DNA of 64,000 nucleotides from Xanthomonas hyacinthi. Lineage in GTDB: Bacteria; Pseudomonadota; Gammaproteobacteria; Xanthomonadales; Xanthomonadaceae. Numbering within the stretch: the stretch's first letter is position 1; every line of letters begins with the position of its first letter. The position numbers and the translations under genes are program-made. The stretch spans positions 4,161,001 to 4,225,000 of the forward strand of contig NZ_CP043476.1 of assembly GCF_009769165.1 (NCBI RefSeq), written 5' to 3'. The notes beneath the pieces were generated by a model, which ran no database searches, was not told the origin of the DNA, and saw only the letters and a list, made by a program, of their open reading frames with translations. This document shows, piece after piece, positions 26,244 to 35,970 of this stretch.

Positions 26244-28148
26244 ATGATCACGATCACGCTCCCCGACGGCAGCCGCCGCGAATTCGAACACCCCGTCAGT
26301 CCCATGGACGTGGCCCAGTCCATCGGCCCGGGCCTGGCCAAGGCGACCATCGCCGGCCAGGTCGACGGCCGCCTGGTCGATGCCTGCGACCTCATCGACC
26401 ATGACGCCAGCCTGCGCCTCATCACCGCCAAGGACGCCGAGGGCGTGGAGATCATCCGCCACTCCTGCGCGCACCTGGTCGGCCATGCGGTCAAGCAGCT
26501 GTACCCCGAGGTCAAGATGGTGATCGGCCCGGTCATCGCCGAAGGTTTCTACTACGACATCTACAGCGAGCGCCCGTTCACCCCCGAGGACATGGCGGCG
26601 ATCGAGAAGCGCATGCAGGAGCTGATCGCGCAGGACTACGACGTGGTCAAGAAGGTCACCCCGCGCGCCGAGACGATCGAACTGTTCCGCCAGCGCGGCG
26701 AGGACTACAAGCTGCGCCTGATCGAGGACATGGCCGACGACGTCACCGCGATGGGCCTGTACTACCACCAGGAATACGTGGACATGTGCCGCGGCCCGCA
26801 CGTGCCCAACACGCGCTTCCTCAAGGCGTTCAAGCTGACCCGCATCTCCGGCGCCTACTGGCGCGGCGATGCCAAGAACGAGCAGCTGCAGCGCATCTAC
26901 GGCACCGCCTGGGCCGACAAGAAGCAGCTGGACGCCTACATCCTGCGCATGGAGGAAGCGGACAAGCGCGACCATCGCAAGATCGGCAAGCAGCAGGGCC
27001 TGTTCCATCTGCAGGAAGAGGGTCCGGGCCTGGTGTTCTGGCATCCGAAGGGCTGGTCGATCTGGCAGGTGGTCGAGCAGTACATGCGCAAGGTGTACCG
27101 CGCCAGCGGCTACGGCGAGGTGCGCTGCCCGCAGATCCTGGACGTGTCGCTGTGGCAGAAGTCCGGCCACTGGGACAACTACCAGGACAACATGTTCTTC
27201 ACCGAGTCGGAGAAGCGCACCTACGCGGTCAAGCCGATGAACTGCCCGGGCCACGTGCAGGTGTTCAACCAGGGCCTGCACAGCTACCGCGACCTGCCGA
27301 TCCGCTACGGCGAGTTCGGCGCCTGCCACCGCAACGAGCCGTCCGGCGCGCTGCACGGCATCCTGCGCGTGCGCGGTTTCACCCAGGACGATGGCCACAT
27401 CTTCTGCACCGAAGAGCAGATCGAGTCCGAGGTCACCGCCTTCCACCTGCAGGCGCTGAAAGTCTATGCGGATTTCGGCTTCTCCGACATTTCGGTGAAG
27501 CTGGCGCTGCGCCCGGACAAGCGCATCGGTACCGACGAATTCTGGGACCGCACCGAGGAGACGCTGCGCCGCGCGCTGCGCGCGGTGAACGTGGAATGGG
27601 AGGAGCTGCCGGGCGAGGGCGCCTTCTACGCGCCCAAGATCGAGTACCACCTGAAGGACGCGATCGGCCGCACCTGGCAGCTGGGCACCATGCAGGTCGA
27701 CTACTTCATGCCCGAGCGCCTCGGCGCCGAGTACGTGGACGAGCAGAGCCAGCGCCAAACCCCGGTCATGCTGCACCGGGCCATCGTCGGCTCGATGGAG
27801 CGATTCATCGGGATCCTGATCGAGCACCATGCCGGCGCGTTCCCGGCCTGGCTGTCGCCGGTGCAGGCAATGGTGATGAACATCACCGATGCGCAGGCCG
27901 ACTATGTAGACAGCGTGCGGAAACTCCTTGCAAATCAAGGCTTCCGCATCGAGGCCGATTTGCGGAACGAAAAAATCGGCTATAAGATTCGCGAACACAC
28001 GCTGCAGCGGGTGCCGTACCTGCTGGTGGCGGGCGACCGCGAGAAGGAAAACGGCGCCATTGCAGTCCGCACGCGATCGGGGGAGGATCTGGGAACCATG
28101 TCGGTTGCCGCCTTCGCCGAACGGCTGCGCGCCGAGCAACTGGCGTAA
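26244..28148 (+). CDS. thrS: Threonyl-tRNA synthetase
   Basis: ThrRS charges tRNA-Thr. The 634-residue protein has the TGS domain ([20 protein letters not shown], residues 1-61), the editing domain with [16 protein letters not shown] near residue 73 and the [11 protein letters not shown] motif, and a class II catalytic core with zinc ligands in [17 protein letters not shown] and [13 protein letters not shown]. The C-terminal anticodon-binding domain follows ([22 protein letters not shown]). The ATG at 26244 opens the TGS domain. It heads the translation operon thrS-infC-rpmI-rplT-pheST. Confidence 0.98.
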   Translation: MITITLPDGSRREFEHPVSPMDVAQSIGPGLAKATIAGQVDGRLVDACDLIDHDASLRLITAKDAEGVEIIRHSCAHLVGHAVKQLYPEVKMVIGPVIAEGFYYDIYSERPFTPEDMAAIEKRMQELIAQDYDVVKKVTPRAETIELFRQRGEDYKLRLIEDMADDVTAMGLYYHQEYVDMCRGPHVPNTRFLKAFKLTRISGAYWRGDAKNEQLQRIYGTAWADKKQLDAYILRMEEADKRDHRKIGKQQGLFHLQEEGPGLVFWHPKGWSIWQVVEQYMRKVYRASGYGEVRCPQILDVSLWQKSGHWDNYQDNMFFTESEKRTYAVKPMNCPGHVQVFNQGLHSYRDLPIRYGEFGACHRNEPSGALHGILRVRGFTQDDGHIFCTEEQIESEVTAFHLQALKVYADFGFSDISVKLALRPDKRIGTDEFWDRTEETLRRALRAVNVEWEELPGEGAFYAPKIEYHLKDAIGRTWQLGTMQVDYFMPERLGAEYVDEQSQRQTPVMLHRAIVGSMERFIGILIEHHAGAFPAWLSPVQAMVMNITDAQADYVDSVRKLLANQGFRIEADLRNEKIGYKIREHTLQRVPYLLVAGDREKENGAIAVRTRSGEDLGTMSVAAFAERLRAEQLA

Positions 28149-28211
28149 GACAACCCCGATGCGGGCGGAGCCTCCGTCCACGTCGGTCCGATTCCCCTGG
28201 GAGATTGCAAC

Positions 28212-28736
28212 ATCAGTACCCCTGACAACAAACAGAACCGTAAGAACCAAGAGATCCGCGTCCCGCGCGTTCGCGTGATCGGCAAGGACGGCGAGATGGT
28301 CGGCGTGCTGACCCGCGACGAAGCGCTGGCGCTGGCCGAAGAGGATGGGCTCGACCTGGTCGAGATCCAGCCGCAGGCCGATCCGCCGGTCTGCAAGATC
28401 ATGGACTTCGGCAAGTTCAAGTTCGAGCAGCAGAAGAAGGCCAACGAAGCCAAGAAGAAGACCAAGCAGGTCGAGATCAAGGAAATCAAGTTCCGTCCGG
28501 TCACGGACGAGGGCGATTACCAGATCAAGCTGCGCAACATGCGCCGCTTCCTCGAGGAGGGCGACAAGGTCAAGGTCAACATCCGCTTCCGTGGCCGCGA
28601 GATGAGCCACCAGGAACTCGGGCGCGAAATGGCGTCGCGGATCGAGGCCGACCTCGGCGAAGACATCGTCATCGAATCGCGTCCGCGCCTGGAAGGCCGG
28701 CAGATGGTGATGATGATCGCGCCGAAGAAGCGCTGA
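28212..28736 (+). CDS. infC: Translation initiation factor IF-3 with AUC start codon
   Basis: IF-3 binds the 30S subunit, prevents premature 50S joining and rejects non-canonical start codons. The conserved N-terminus ([20 protein letters not shown]) begins directly after an ATC at 28212-28214, with GGAG about 9 nt upstream; the first in-frame ATG would be inside the protein at VGKDGEM and remove the N-terminal domain. The 174-residue product has both IF-3 domains ([19 protein letters not shown] linker and the [20 protein letters not shown]-domain). E. coli infC uses the equally rare AUU for autoregulation, so the AUC start is likely functional. Confidence 0.93.
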   Translation: MSTPDNKQNRKNQEIRVPRVRVIGKDGEMVGVLTRDEALALAEEDGLDLVEIQPQADPPVCKIMDFGKFKFEQQKKANEAKKKTKQVEIKEIKFRPVTDEGDYQIKLRNMRRFLEEGDKVKVNIRFRGREMSHQELGREMASRIEADLGEDIVIESRPRLEGRQMVMMIAPKKR

Positions 28737-29061
28737 CCGCAGCGCGTCAGGATCGCGCCCCGCCTCGCGCGGGGGCGCGGCCGCCCCCGGGCGCCTGCTG
28801 GCGCCCGTATGCGTTTTCCGATCGTCGCTTCCTGCCGCCGCCTGGCGGTGGAGGCGCGTGGCTACCCGCTGCCTGGGGGCAAGTCGCCCGCCGTGCCCGT
28901 CCGGTGCGGCACGCAGGGCCAGGCCGGTATCCGTTCGAGGCGGCAGCACGCTGCGAGCGCTTCCCAGTCTGATGGTGCGACAAGTACCCGCCGATGCCGC
29001 AGCCTTTTCGATTTTCGATTTTCGATTCCCGGCGCCACGCGCCCGGATCGAAATACATGAT

Positions 29062-29090
29062 TTGCAAGGCATTCCAAGCCCTGGCATACT
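29062..29090 (+). promoter_or_regulatory. Candidate promoter for rpmI-rplT
   Basis: TTGCAA and CATACT are separated by 17 bp, 157 bp upstream of rpmI. The 510-bp gap 28737-29246 is otherwise a GC-rich hairpin region (about 28755-28810), a CGATTTTCGATTTTCGATT string near 29007-29028 and a leader that may carry ribosomal-protein autoregulation; I see no gene in it. Confidence 0.4.
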
Positions 29091-29246
29091 GCGCGGCCCG
29101 GTGCATCGGGTTTGCCGTCAACGCGGCAATAGGACCCGCCCCGATTCTTTGAGGATCGAGGGCTTACAAGCCGGTACGGGCACGGACGGAAAGCGTGGCG
29201 CGGCCACCGCCCTGACCAGTGACAAAACACCATCAAGGACATTGCA

Positions 29247-29444
29247 ATGCCCAAGATCAAGACCAACCGGGCGGCGGCCAAGCGCTTCCGCAAGACCGCC
29301 TCCGGCAAATACAAGTGCGGCCACGCCAACCGTAGCCATATCCTCACCAAGAAAGCGACCAAGCGGAAGCGCAATCTGCGGCAGACGAACCATGTTCGTG
29401 CCGAGGACGCTGGCCGTCTTGACCGTATGCTGCCTTACCTCTGA
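29247..29444 (+). CDS. rpmI: 50S ribosomal protein bL35
   Basis: A 65-residue basic protein with the bL35 signature [20 protein letters not shown] and the [15 protein letters not shown] segment. Length is standard. It lies 11 bp upstream of rplT and is separated from infC by a 510-bp leader-containing gap. Confidence 0.98.
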
Positions 29445-29454
29445 GGACTGAACC

Positions 29455-29814
29455 ATGGCTCGAGTAAAACGTGGCGTCCAGGCACGCCGTCGTCACAAGA
29501 AAGTTCTGAACCTGGCCAAGGGCTACTACAACGCCCGTCGCAAGGTCTTCCGCGTCGCCAAGCAGGCGGTGATCAAGGCGCAGCAGTACGCCTACATCGG
29601 CCGCAAGCAGAAGAAGCGCGTGTTCCGTTCGCTGTGGATCACCCGCATCAACGCGGCGGCCCGCATCAATGGCCTGAGCTACAGCCGTTTCATGAACGGC
29701 CTGCTCAAGGCCGGCATCACCCTGGATCGCAAGGTGCTGGCGGACATCGCCGTGCACGACGCGCAGGGCTTTGCCGCCTTGGCGGAGAAGGCAAAGGGCG
29801 CGCTGGCGGCATAA
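29455..29814 (+). CDS. rplT: 50S ribosomal protein bL20
   Basis: The 119-residue protein starts [20 protein letters not shown], the standard bL20 N-terminal rRNA-binding tail, and has the globular domain [19 protein letters not shown]. bL20 is needed early in 50S assembly and in E. coli represses its own operon by binding the mRNA. It is followed by the structured leader of pheS. Confidence 0.98.
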   Translation: MARVKRGVQARRRHKKVLNLAKGYYNARRKVFRVAKQAVIKAQQYAYIGRKQKKRVFRSLWITRINAAARINGLSYSRFMNGLLKAGITLDRKVLADIAVHDAQGFAALAEKAKGALAA

Positions 29815-29835
29815 TGCAGGTCCCTCTGCAACGGC

Positions 29836-29868
29836 CCGCACATCCATGTGCGGACTGTTGAACAACAG
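29836..29868 (+). promoter_or_regulatory. Two hairpins of the rplT-pheS leader
   Basis: CCGCACAT-CC-ATGTGCGG (29836-29853) is followed after one base by CTGTTG-AA-CAACAG (29855-29868). Both are perfect inverted repeats. The first is the exact complement of the palindrome in the third 49-bp repeat at 59110-59158. Confidence 0.6.
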
Positions 29869-29889
29869 CAGGGAAATAGCAGACATGCA

Positions 29890-29918
29890 GGGGAAGGGCG
29901 CGAGTCCTTCCCCTTTTT
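29890..29918 (+). terminator. Strong Rho-independent terminator/attenuator before pheS
   Basis: GGGGAAGG and CCTTCCCC pair around GCGCGAGT, followed by TTTTTG. It lies 75 bp after rplT and 100 bp before pheS, so it either ends the rpmI-rplT transcript or attenuates pheST. Confidence 0.75.
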
Positions 29919-29933
29919 GCGTTTTGTGCCTGT

Positions 29934-29959
29934 CGCAAGTGAGATGTATCCCACTTGCG
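29934..29959 (+). promoter_or_regulatory. Hairpin in the pheS leader
   Basis: CGCAAGTG and CACTTGCG are perfect complements around a 10-nt loop, 60 bp before pheS. It could be part of an alternative fold with the terminator upstream. Confidence 0.5.
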
Positions 29960-30007
29960 GGAGGTTTCCCGAGCAAAAGATGCGGATCGGGTGGTCGGCT
30001 GAAGTGA

Positions 30008-31045
<1,038 letters not shown>

Positions 31046-31046
31046 G

Positions 31047-31172
31047 GCTGGGAGTCGGGAAACGGGAATCGGGAATGGGTAAAAGCAAGGCTGAAGCTCG
31101 TTTCCCGCATCTCCATCCGTTCCAGTAAACCGCTCTTCCATTCCCCATTCCCCATTCTCGATTCCCGGCCCC
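31047..31172. repeat. Inverted GGGAATC-type repeat filling the pheS-pheT gap
   Basis: GGGAGTCGGGAAACGGGAAT on the left and CATTCCCCATTCCCCATTCTC on the right are inverted copies of the same heptamer-like family seen at 25937. The gap may form a long imperfect hairpin, and leaves pheT without a Shine-Dalgarno sequence (CCCCTCAATGAAA). Confidence 0.6.
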
Positions 31173-31175
31173 TCA

Positions 31176-33557
31176 ATGAAATTCAGCGAAAACTGGCTGC
31201 GCAGCCACGTTCCCACCCAGGCCACGCGCGATGAACTGGCCGCGACCCTGACCGCCATCGGCCTGGAGGTCGAGGAGGTCACGCCGCTCGGCGAATCGCT
31301 GCAGCAGGTGGTGGTGGCGCGCATCGTCGAAGCGGTGCGGCATCCGGAGGCCGACCGCCTGCAGGTGTGCCAGGTCGATGCCGGGCAGGGCGCCCTGTTG
31401 CAGATCGTGTGCGGCGCGCCGAACGCGCGCGCCGGGCTGGTCGCGCCGCTGGCGCTGGTCGGCGCCCAGGTCGGCGGCATCGCGATCAAGGCGGCCAAGC
31501 TGCGCGGCGTCGAGTCCAACGGCATGCTGTGTTCGGCCAAGGAACTGGGCCTGGACAGCGACGCGTCGGGCCTGTTCGAACTGCCCGACGATGCGCCGAT
31601 CGGTCAGGCGCTGGCCGACTATCTGGGTCTGCCCGACGCCAGCATCGAGATCAAGCTGACCCCGAACCGCGCCGACTGCTTCGGCGTGCGCGGCATCGCC
31701 TACGACGTGGCCGCGGCCTGCGCCAGCGCAGTGCTGCCGTTCACGGCCGCGCCGGTCGCCGTCGCCAGCGAGCGCCGCCTGGAGGTGCGCCTGCAGGCGG
31801 GCGGCGCTGCGCCGCGCTATTGCGGCCGCGTCGTCGAGGATCTCGACCCGGCGGCGAAGACGCCGCTGTGGATGGCCGAGCGCCTGCGCCGCAGCGGCGT
31901 GCGTCCGGTGTCGCTGCTGGTCGATATCACCCAGTACGTGATGCTGGAACTGGGCCAGCCGATGCATGCCTTCGACCTGGAGACGCTGCACGGCCCGGTC
32001 GGCGTGCGCCGCGCGCGCGCTGGCGAGACGCTGAAACTGCTCGACGGCCGCCATACCACGCTCGACGACGGCTTCCTGGCCGTCACTGACGGCGATCGCG
32101 TGGTCGCCCTGGCCGGACTGATGGGCGGGTACGACACCCGCGTCACCGATGCGACCCGGCACGTGTTCCTGGAAGCGGCGCATTTCGCACCGGCGGCGAT
32201 CATGGGCCGCGGCCGCAGGCTCGGCCTGCACACCGATGCCGGCCACCGCTTCGAGCGCGGCGTGGATCCGGCGCTGCCGCGGCCGGCGCTGGAACTGGCG
32301 ACGCGGCTGGTACTGGAGCTGGCCGGCGGCCGCGCTGGTCCGGTGGTCGAGGCCGAGTTGCGCGAGCACCTGCCGATGCCGGCGCCGATTGCGCTGCGCC
32401 GCGCGCGCATCGTGCGCGTGCTCGGCATCCAGATCGCCGACGCCGAAGTCGAGCGCATCCTGCGCGCGCTGGGCATGCAGGTCGCCGCGGCCGCCAACGG
32501 CTGGCAGGTCACCGCGCCCAGCCGCCGCTTCGACATCGCCCTGGAAGAGGACCTGATCGAGGAGCTGGCGCGCATCCACGGCTACGACCGGCTGCCGACC
32601 ACGCTGCCGGGCGGTGCCTCGCGCATCGCCATGGGCAGCGAGACGCAGCTGGACGAACTGAGCGTGCGCCGCCAGCTGGTCGCGCGCGCGCTGCTGGAAA
32701 CCATCAACTATGCCTTCGTCGATGCGGCCCTGCTCGACCAGTGGGGCCTGGATGAGGGGCGCGTCGTGGCGCTGGCCAATCCGCTCAGCGCCGAGCTGGC
32801 GGTGATGCGCCCGTCGCTGTTGCCCGGACTGGTCGCGGCGCTGGGCCGCAACGTCGCCCGGCAGGCCGGGCGGGTGCGCCTGTTCGAACTGGGCAAGGTG
32901 TTCGCGGCGGCCGCAACCGCCGGCGCGGCGCCGGCGGAAACGCAGCGCGTGGCGGCGGCGGTGTGCGGCGATGCCGACGCGCTGCAGTGGGGCTTGCCGG
33001 CGCGCAAGGTCGACTTCCACGACCTGAAGGGCGACCTGGACGCGCTGGCCAGCGCCGCCGGCGCGCGCCTGGACTACCGTCCGTCGGCGCTGCCGTTCGC
33101 GCATCCGACCCGTGCCGCCGACGTGTACCGCGATGGCGCGCGGATCGGCTGGATCGGCCAGCTGCATCCGCGCCTGCTGCAGGCGCTGCAGATCGACGTG
33201 GACGTGCTCGGCTTCGAACTGGATCTGGCGCCGCTGGCCGCGCGCGCGCTGCCGCGTGCCGCCGAGCTGTCGCGGTTCCCGTCGGTGCGCCGCGACCTGG
33301 CCTTCCTGGTGCCGGAGGCGGTGGCCTGGTCGGCGCTGGCGGACAGCGTGCGCGGCGCGGTCGGGCCGCTGCTGCGCGAGGTGGTGCTGTTCGACCGCTA
33401 CGTCGGGCCGGGGGTCGAGGCGGGTTTCAAGAGTCTCGCTATGGGCTTGATTTTGCAGGACAACTCGCGCACTCTGACGGATCGCGATGTGGATGCCGTG
33501 GTCGCCGACGCAGTGGCGGCGCTGGCGCGCGAACACGATGCGCGGATTCGCGGCTGA
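31176..33557 (+). CDS. pheT: Phenylalanyl-tRNA synthetase beta subunit
   Basis: PheT contributes tRNA binding and editing. The 793-residue protein has the N-terminal MKFSENWLRSHV, an EMAP-type tRNA-binding domain (VVVARIVEAVRHPEADRLQV, residues about 40-150), B3/B4 editing core (VLVDITQYVMLELGQPMHAFDL), B5 domain and a C-terminal ferredoxin-fold anticodon-binding domain (SRFPSVRRDLAFLVPE). Length is standard. No ribosome site is visible at the ATG, which directly follows a repeat; coupling to pheS across a 130-bp gap seems unlikely, so this is a minor oddity. Confidence 0.98.
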   Translation: MKFSENWLRSHVPTQATRDELAATLTAIGLEVEEVTPLGESLQQVVVARIVEAVRHPEADRLQVCQVDAGQGALLQIVCGAPNARAGLVAPLALVGAQVGGIAIKAAKLRGVESNGMLCSAKELGLDSDASGLFELPDDAPIGQALADYLGLPDASIEIKLTPNRADCFGVRGIAYDVAAACASAVLPFTAAPVAVASERRLEVRLQAGGAAPRYCGRVVEDLDPAAKTPLWMAERLRRSGVRPVSLLVDITQYVMLELGQPMHAFDLETLHGPVGVRRARAGETLKLLDGRHTTLDDGFLAVTDGDRVVALAGLMGGYDTRVTDATRHVFLEAAHFAPAAIMGRGRRLGLHTDAGHRFERGVDPALPRPALELATRLVLELAGGRAGPVVEAELREHLPMPAPIALRRARIVRVLGIQIADAEVERILRALGMQVAAAANGWQVTAPSRRFDIALEEDLIEELARIHGYDRLPTTLPGGASRIAMGSETQLDELSVRRQLVARALLETINYAFVDAALLDQWGLDEGRVVALANPLSAELAVMRPSLLPGLVAALGRNVARQAGRVRLFELGKVFAAAATAGAAPAETQRVAAAVCGDADALQWGLPARKVDFHDLKGDLDALASAAGARLDYRPSALPFAHPTRAADVYRDGARIGWIGQLHPRLLQALQIDVDVLGFELDLAPLAARALPRAAELSRFPSVRRDLAFLVPEAVAWSALADSVRGAVGPLLREVVLFDRYVGPGVEAGFKSLAMGLILQDNSRTLTDRDVDAVVADAVAALAREHDARIRG

Positions 33558-33578
33558 GACGTAGGGGATGGCAGGGCA

Positions 33579-33878
33579 ATGGCGTTGACCAAAGCGGAAA
33601 TGGCCGAACGGTTGTTCGACGAAGTCGGGCTGAACAAGCGCGAGGCCAAGGAATTCGTCGATGCTTTCTTCGATGTGCTGCGCGATGCGCTGGAGCAGGG
33701 GCGGCAGGTGAAGCTGTCCGGCTTCGGCAACTTCGATCTGCGCCGCAAGAACCAACGGCCCGGTCGCAATCCCAAGACCGGCGAAGAAATCCCGATCTCG
33801 GCGCGGACGGTGGTGACCTTCCGCCCGGGACAGAAGCTCAAGGAGCGAGTGGAGGCTTATGCTGGATCCGGGCAGTAA
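33579..33878 (+). CDS. ihfA: Integration host factor alpha subunit
   Basis: A 99-residue DNA-bending protein: [20 protein letters not shown], the [20 protein letters not shown] beta-arm with the intercalating proline, and [16 protein letters not shown] at the C-terminus. It partners IhfB, encoded in this window at 62581. The pheT-ihfA order is typical of gammaproteobacteria. Its last 20 bases overlap the merR-like gene. Confidence 0.97.
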   Translation: MALTKAEMAERLFDEVGLNKREAKEFVDAFFDVLRDALEQGRQVKLSGFGNFDLRRKNQRPGRNPKTGEEIPISARTVVTFRPGQKLKERVEAYAGSGQ

Positions 33879-34215
33879 CCGCGAACTTCCGCCGATTCCG
33901 GCCAAGCGCTACTTCACCATCGGTGAGGTCAGCGAGCTGTGCGACGTCAAACCGCACGTGCTGCGCTACTGGGAAACCGAATTTCCCAGCCTGGAACCGG
34001 TCAAGCGCCGCGGCAACCGCCGCTACTACCAGCGCCACGACGTGCTGATGGTGCGGCAGATCCGCAGCCTGCTGTACGAACAGGGCTATACCATCGGCGG
34101 CGCGCGGCTGCGCCTGGAAGGCGAGGGCGCGCGGCAGGAGTCGGCGCTGAGCAACCAGATCATCAAGCAGGTGCGGCAGGAACTGGAAGAAGTGCTGCAG
34201 TTGCTGCGGCGCTGA
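33859..34215 (+). CDS. MerR-family transcriptional regulator downstream of ihfA
   Basis: A 118-residue regulator with the MerR winged helix ([20 protein letters not shown], residues 18-37, then [20 protein letters not shown]) and a short helical C-terminus with no cysteine pair, so no metal-sensing site. It is a conserved companion of ihfA in many gammaproteobacteria and of unknown role. The start lies within ihfA, overlapping by 20 bp. Confidence 0.92.
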   Translation: MLDPGSNRELPPIPAKRYFTIGEVSELCDVKPHVLRYWETEFPSLEPVKRRGNRRYYQRHDVLMVRQIRSLLYEQGYTIGGARLRLEGEGARQESALSNQIIKQVRQELEEVLQLLRR

Positions 34216-34259
34216 GCGACAGCGGCGCAAGCGGCTAGGAATGGCCGCGCCGATCCCGC

Positions 34260-34265
34260 TATAAT
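34260..34265 (+). promoter_or_regulatory. Candidate -10 element of the tRNA-Pro gene
   Basis: TATAAT is exact consensus and lies 49 bp upstream of the tRNA; a good -35 is not visible. Between it and the tRNA a hairpin CCGCCG-CAA-CGGCGG followed by CGTTTTT (34289-34311) could end the upstream operon. Confidence 0.4.
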
Positions 34266-34313
34266 CGACAACTCGCCACGAGGCGGAGCCGCCGCAACGG
34301 CGGACGTTTTTAC

Positions 34314-34390
34314 CGGGGTATAGCGCAGCCTGGTAGCGCACTAGTCTGGGGGACTAGTGGTCGTCGGTTCGAATCCGGCTACCCCGACCA
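34314..34390 (+). tRNA. tRNA-Pro (anticodon GGG)
   Basis: A 77-nt cloverleaf: acceptor CGGGGTA/TACCCCG with encoded CCA, D-arm AGCGCAGCCTGGTAGCG, anticodon stem CTAGT with loop CTGGGGG (anticodon GGG) and T-arm GGTTCGAATCC. It decodes CCC and CCU. Confidence 0.95.
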
Positions 34391-34426
34391 ATTCAAGGGA
34401 CTGCTGCAAGGTCCGAGGAAGTCCAG

Positions 34427-34454
34427 AAAGCCCGCAGAAATGCGGGCTTTTTGT
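34427..34454 (+). terminator. Rho-independent terminator of tRNA-Pro
   Basis: AAAGCCCGCA and TGCGGGCTTT pair around a GAAA loop, followed by TTG with a preceding T-run. The rest of 34455-34800 contains no gene that I can support; it has a 14-bp tandem duplication GCTCATGCACCTCG at about 34644-34671 and fragments that may be mobile-element relics. Confidence 0.75.
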
Positions 34455-34837
34455 TGCCCGGCGTCCGGTGGTGTCCGGGATGGGCTATCCCGACGTTGGC
34501 CTGGCCGAGGCTTGTGGCCGACGCGACGCGGCCCGCAAGTTGCTTGGCTGCGGGCATCGACCGCGGTGAACAATGCAAGGCAGAAAAGACCGCTAGTGTC
34601 GATGCGTACTCCCCGCGGTTCTCCTGCAGCTTCCTCATCGCCCGCTCATGCACCTCGGCTCATGCACCTCGGGTGAGAACTTGTTCGACCTGCTCATGAC
34701 GCAATCCTCTCAGAGGGTCGAGCCTGCTCAAAACCCTGGGCGATTCAGGATGATTTTGTCTACAATTTTCGGTTGCCCTGAACAATTCACGCCGCTAGTC
34801 TGATCGTGCGGCGTTCGCTGCGTTGGGGTTATACGAG

Positions 34838-35485
34838 ATGGCCATTAGAGTTTTTTTGGTCGACGATCACGCTCTTGTCCGTACCGGCATGAAGCTGATC
34901 CTTTCGAATCAGATCGATATCGAAATCGTCGGTGAGGCCGAGAGCGGCGAGGCCGCGATGCCGCAGATCCGCCAGCTGAAGCCGGACATCGTGCTCTGCG
35001 ATCTGCACATGCCGGGTGTCAGCGGACTCGAGGTCACCGAACGCATCATCAAGGGCGATCACGGGACCAAGGTCATCATCGTGTCGGTGCTGGAAGACGG
35101 CCCATTGCCCAAGCGCCTGCTCGAGGCCGGTGCGTCCGGCTATGTGGGCAAGGCGGGCGACGCGCAGGAGTTGCTGCGCGCGGTACGCGACGTGGCGATC
35201 GGCAAGCGCTACCTAGGCGCCAACATCGCGCAGAACCTGGCGCTGGCCAATCTGGAAGGCGGCGGTTCGCCATTCGATGCGCTGTCTCCGCGCGAGCTGG
35301 AAGTCGCAATGCTGCTGACCCGCGGGCTGCGCCAGGAAGACATCGCCAAGCGTTTGAGCCTCAGCGCCAAGACGGTCAACACGCACAAGGCGCGGCTGTT
35401 CGAGAAGGTCGGCATCCACGACAGCATCGCGCTGGCGCGCCTGGCGACGCAGTACGGCCTGCTGGATCCGGCGCATCCGCTGTAG
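34838..35485 (+). CDS. gacA: Response regulator GacA/UvrY type
   Basis: The 215-residue protein has a receiver domain (VFLVDDHALVRTGMKLIL; phosphoacceptor D55 in DIVLCDLHMPGVSG; K near 104) and a LuxR-type helix-turn-helix (LSPRELEVAMLLTRGLRQEDI to SLSAKTVNTHKARLFEKVGI). GacA with sensor GacS controls small RNAs that titrate RsmA/CsrA and so affects motility, biofilm and virulence; no sensor kinase gene is adjacent. The ATG at 34838 has GAG upstream. Confidence 0.9.
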   Translation: MAIRVFLVDDHALVRTGMKLILSNQIDIEIVGEAESGEAAMPQIRQLKPDIVLCDLHMPGVSGLEVTERIIKGDHGTKVIIVSVLEDGPLPKRLLEAGASGYVGKAGDAQELLRAVRDVAIGKRYLGANIAQNLALANLEGGGSPFDALSPRELEVAMLLTRGLRQEDIAKRLSLSAKTVNTHKARLFEKVGIHDSIALARLATQYGLLDPAHPL

Positions 35486-35517
35486 CGGGAGCGGGTGTAT
35501 CGTGTATCTGCGTCATG

Positions 35518-35549
35518 CAAAAAAGCGACCTGACCGGTCGCTTTTTTTG
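35518..35549. terminator. Bidirectional terminator after gacA
   Basis: AAAAAAGCGACC and GGTCGCTTTTTTT pair around TGAC. Downstream, 35560-35577 is a (GCGT)n run; the remaining bases to 35916 show no credible gene. Confidence 0.8.
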
Positions 35550-35914
35550 TGCCGCATCGTGCGTGCGTGCGTGCGTCCGGCATGGCCGGGTGTAGTGGCG
35601 GAGCGTATCCCCCGGTCGGCAGGATGGGGCGGGTTTTCCGTTGCTCGTTCAAGGCCGTGCAGGCCCGATTTCGGCCGCGATAGGCGCTATGCAGACGCCT
35701 GTCGCGGCTCCACAGGGGGGCAGGATCGGGGATCGTCGGCCGACTTGGGTATCGGCGCCGTTGTGCGGCCAGGTGGCCGGCGCGAAGCGGCTTGTGGGGT
35801 GTCCGCAGTCCGGCTGCGTGCGGAGCCCGATTCCTGCGTTGCGCAGACAAGGATTCGCGTCCGGACCACCTCCGCATCACGCGGCGCAAAAGCTGCAAGG
35901 CTCGCCAGTGGCAG

Positions 35915-35946
35915 ACAAAAAAAGCGGCCCGAAGGCCGCTTTTCTT
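35915..35946 (-). terminator. Rho-independent terminator of rne
   Basis: AAAAAAAGCGGCC and GGCCGCTTTT pair around a CGAA loop; on the minus strand it lies directly after the rne stop. Confidence 0.8.
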
Positions 35947-35970
35947 CTGCTGCAAGGAACGGGCGCCGGA

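Noticed and set aside
29771-30007. Frame through the pheS leader (MCGLLNNSRE...) as a leader peptide
   Set aside because: No run of phenylalanine codons before the terminator, and the hairpins explain the sequence constraint better.
34393-34653. Minus-strand frame MHERAMRKLQENRGEY... as a gene
   Set aside because: No ribosome site or known domain and it runs into the tRNA terminator; at most a relic of a mobile element.
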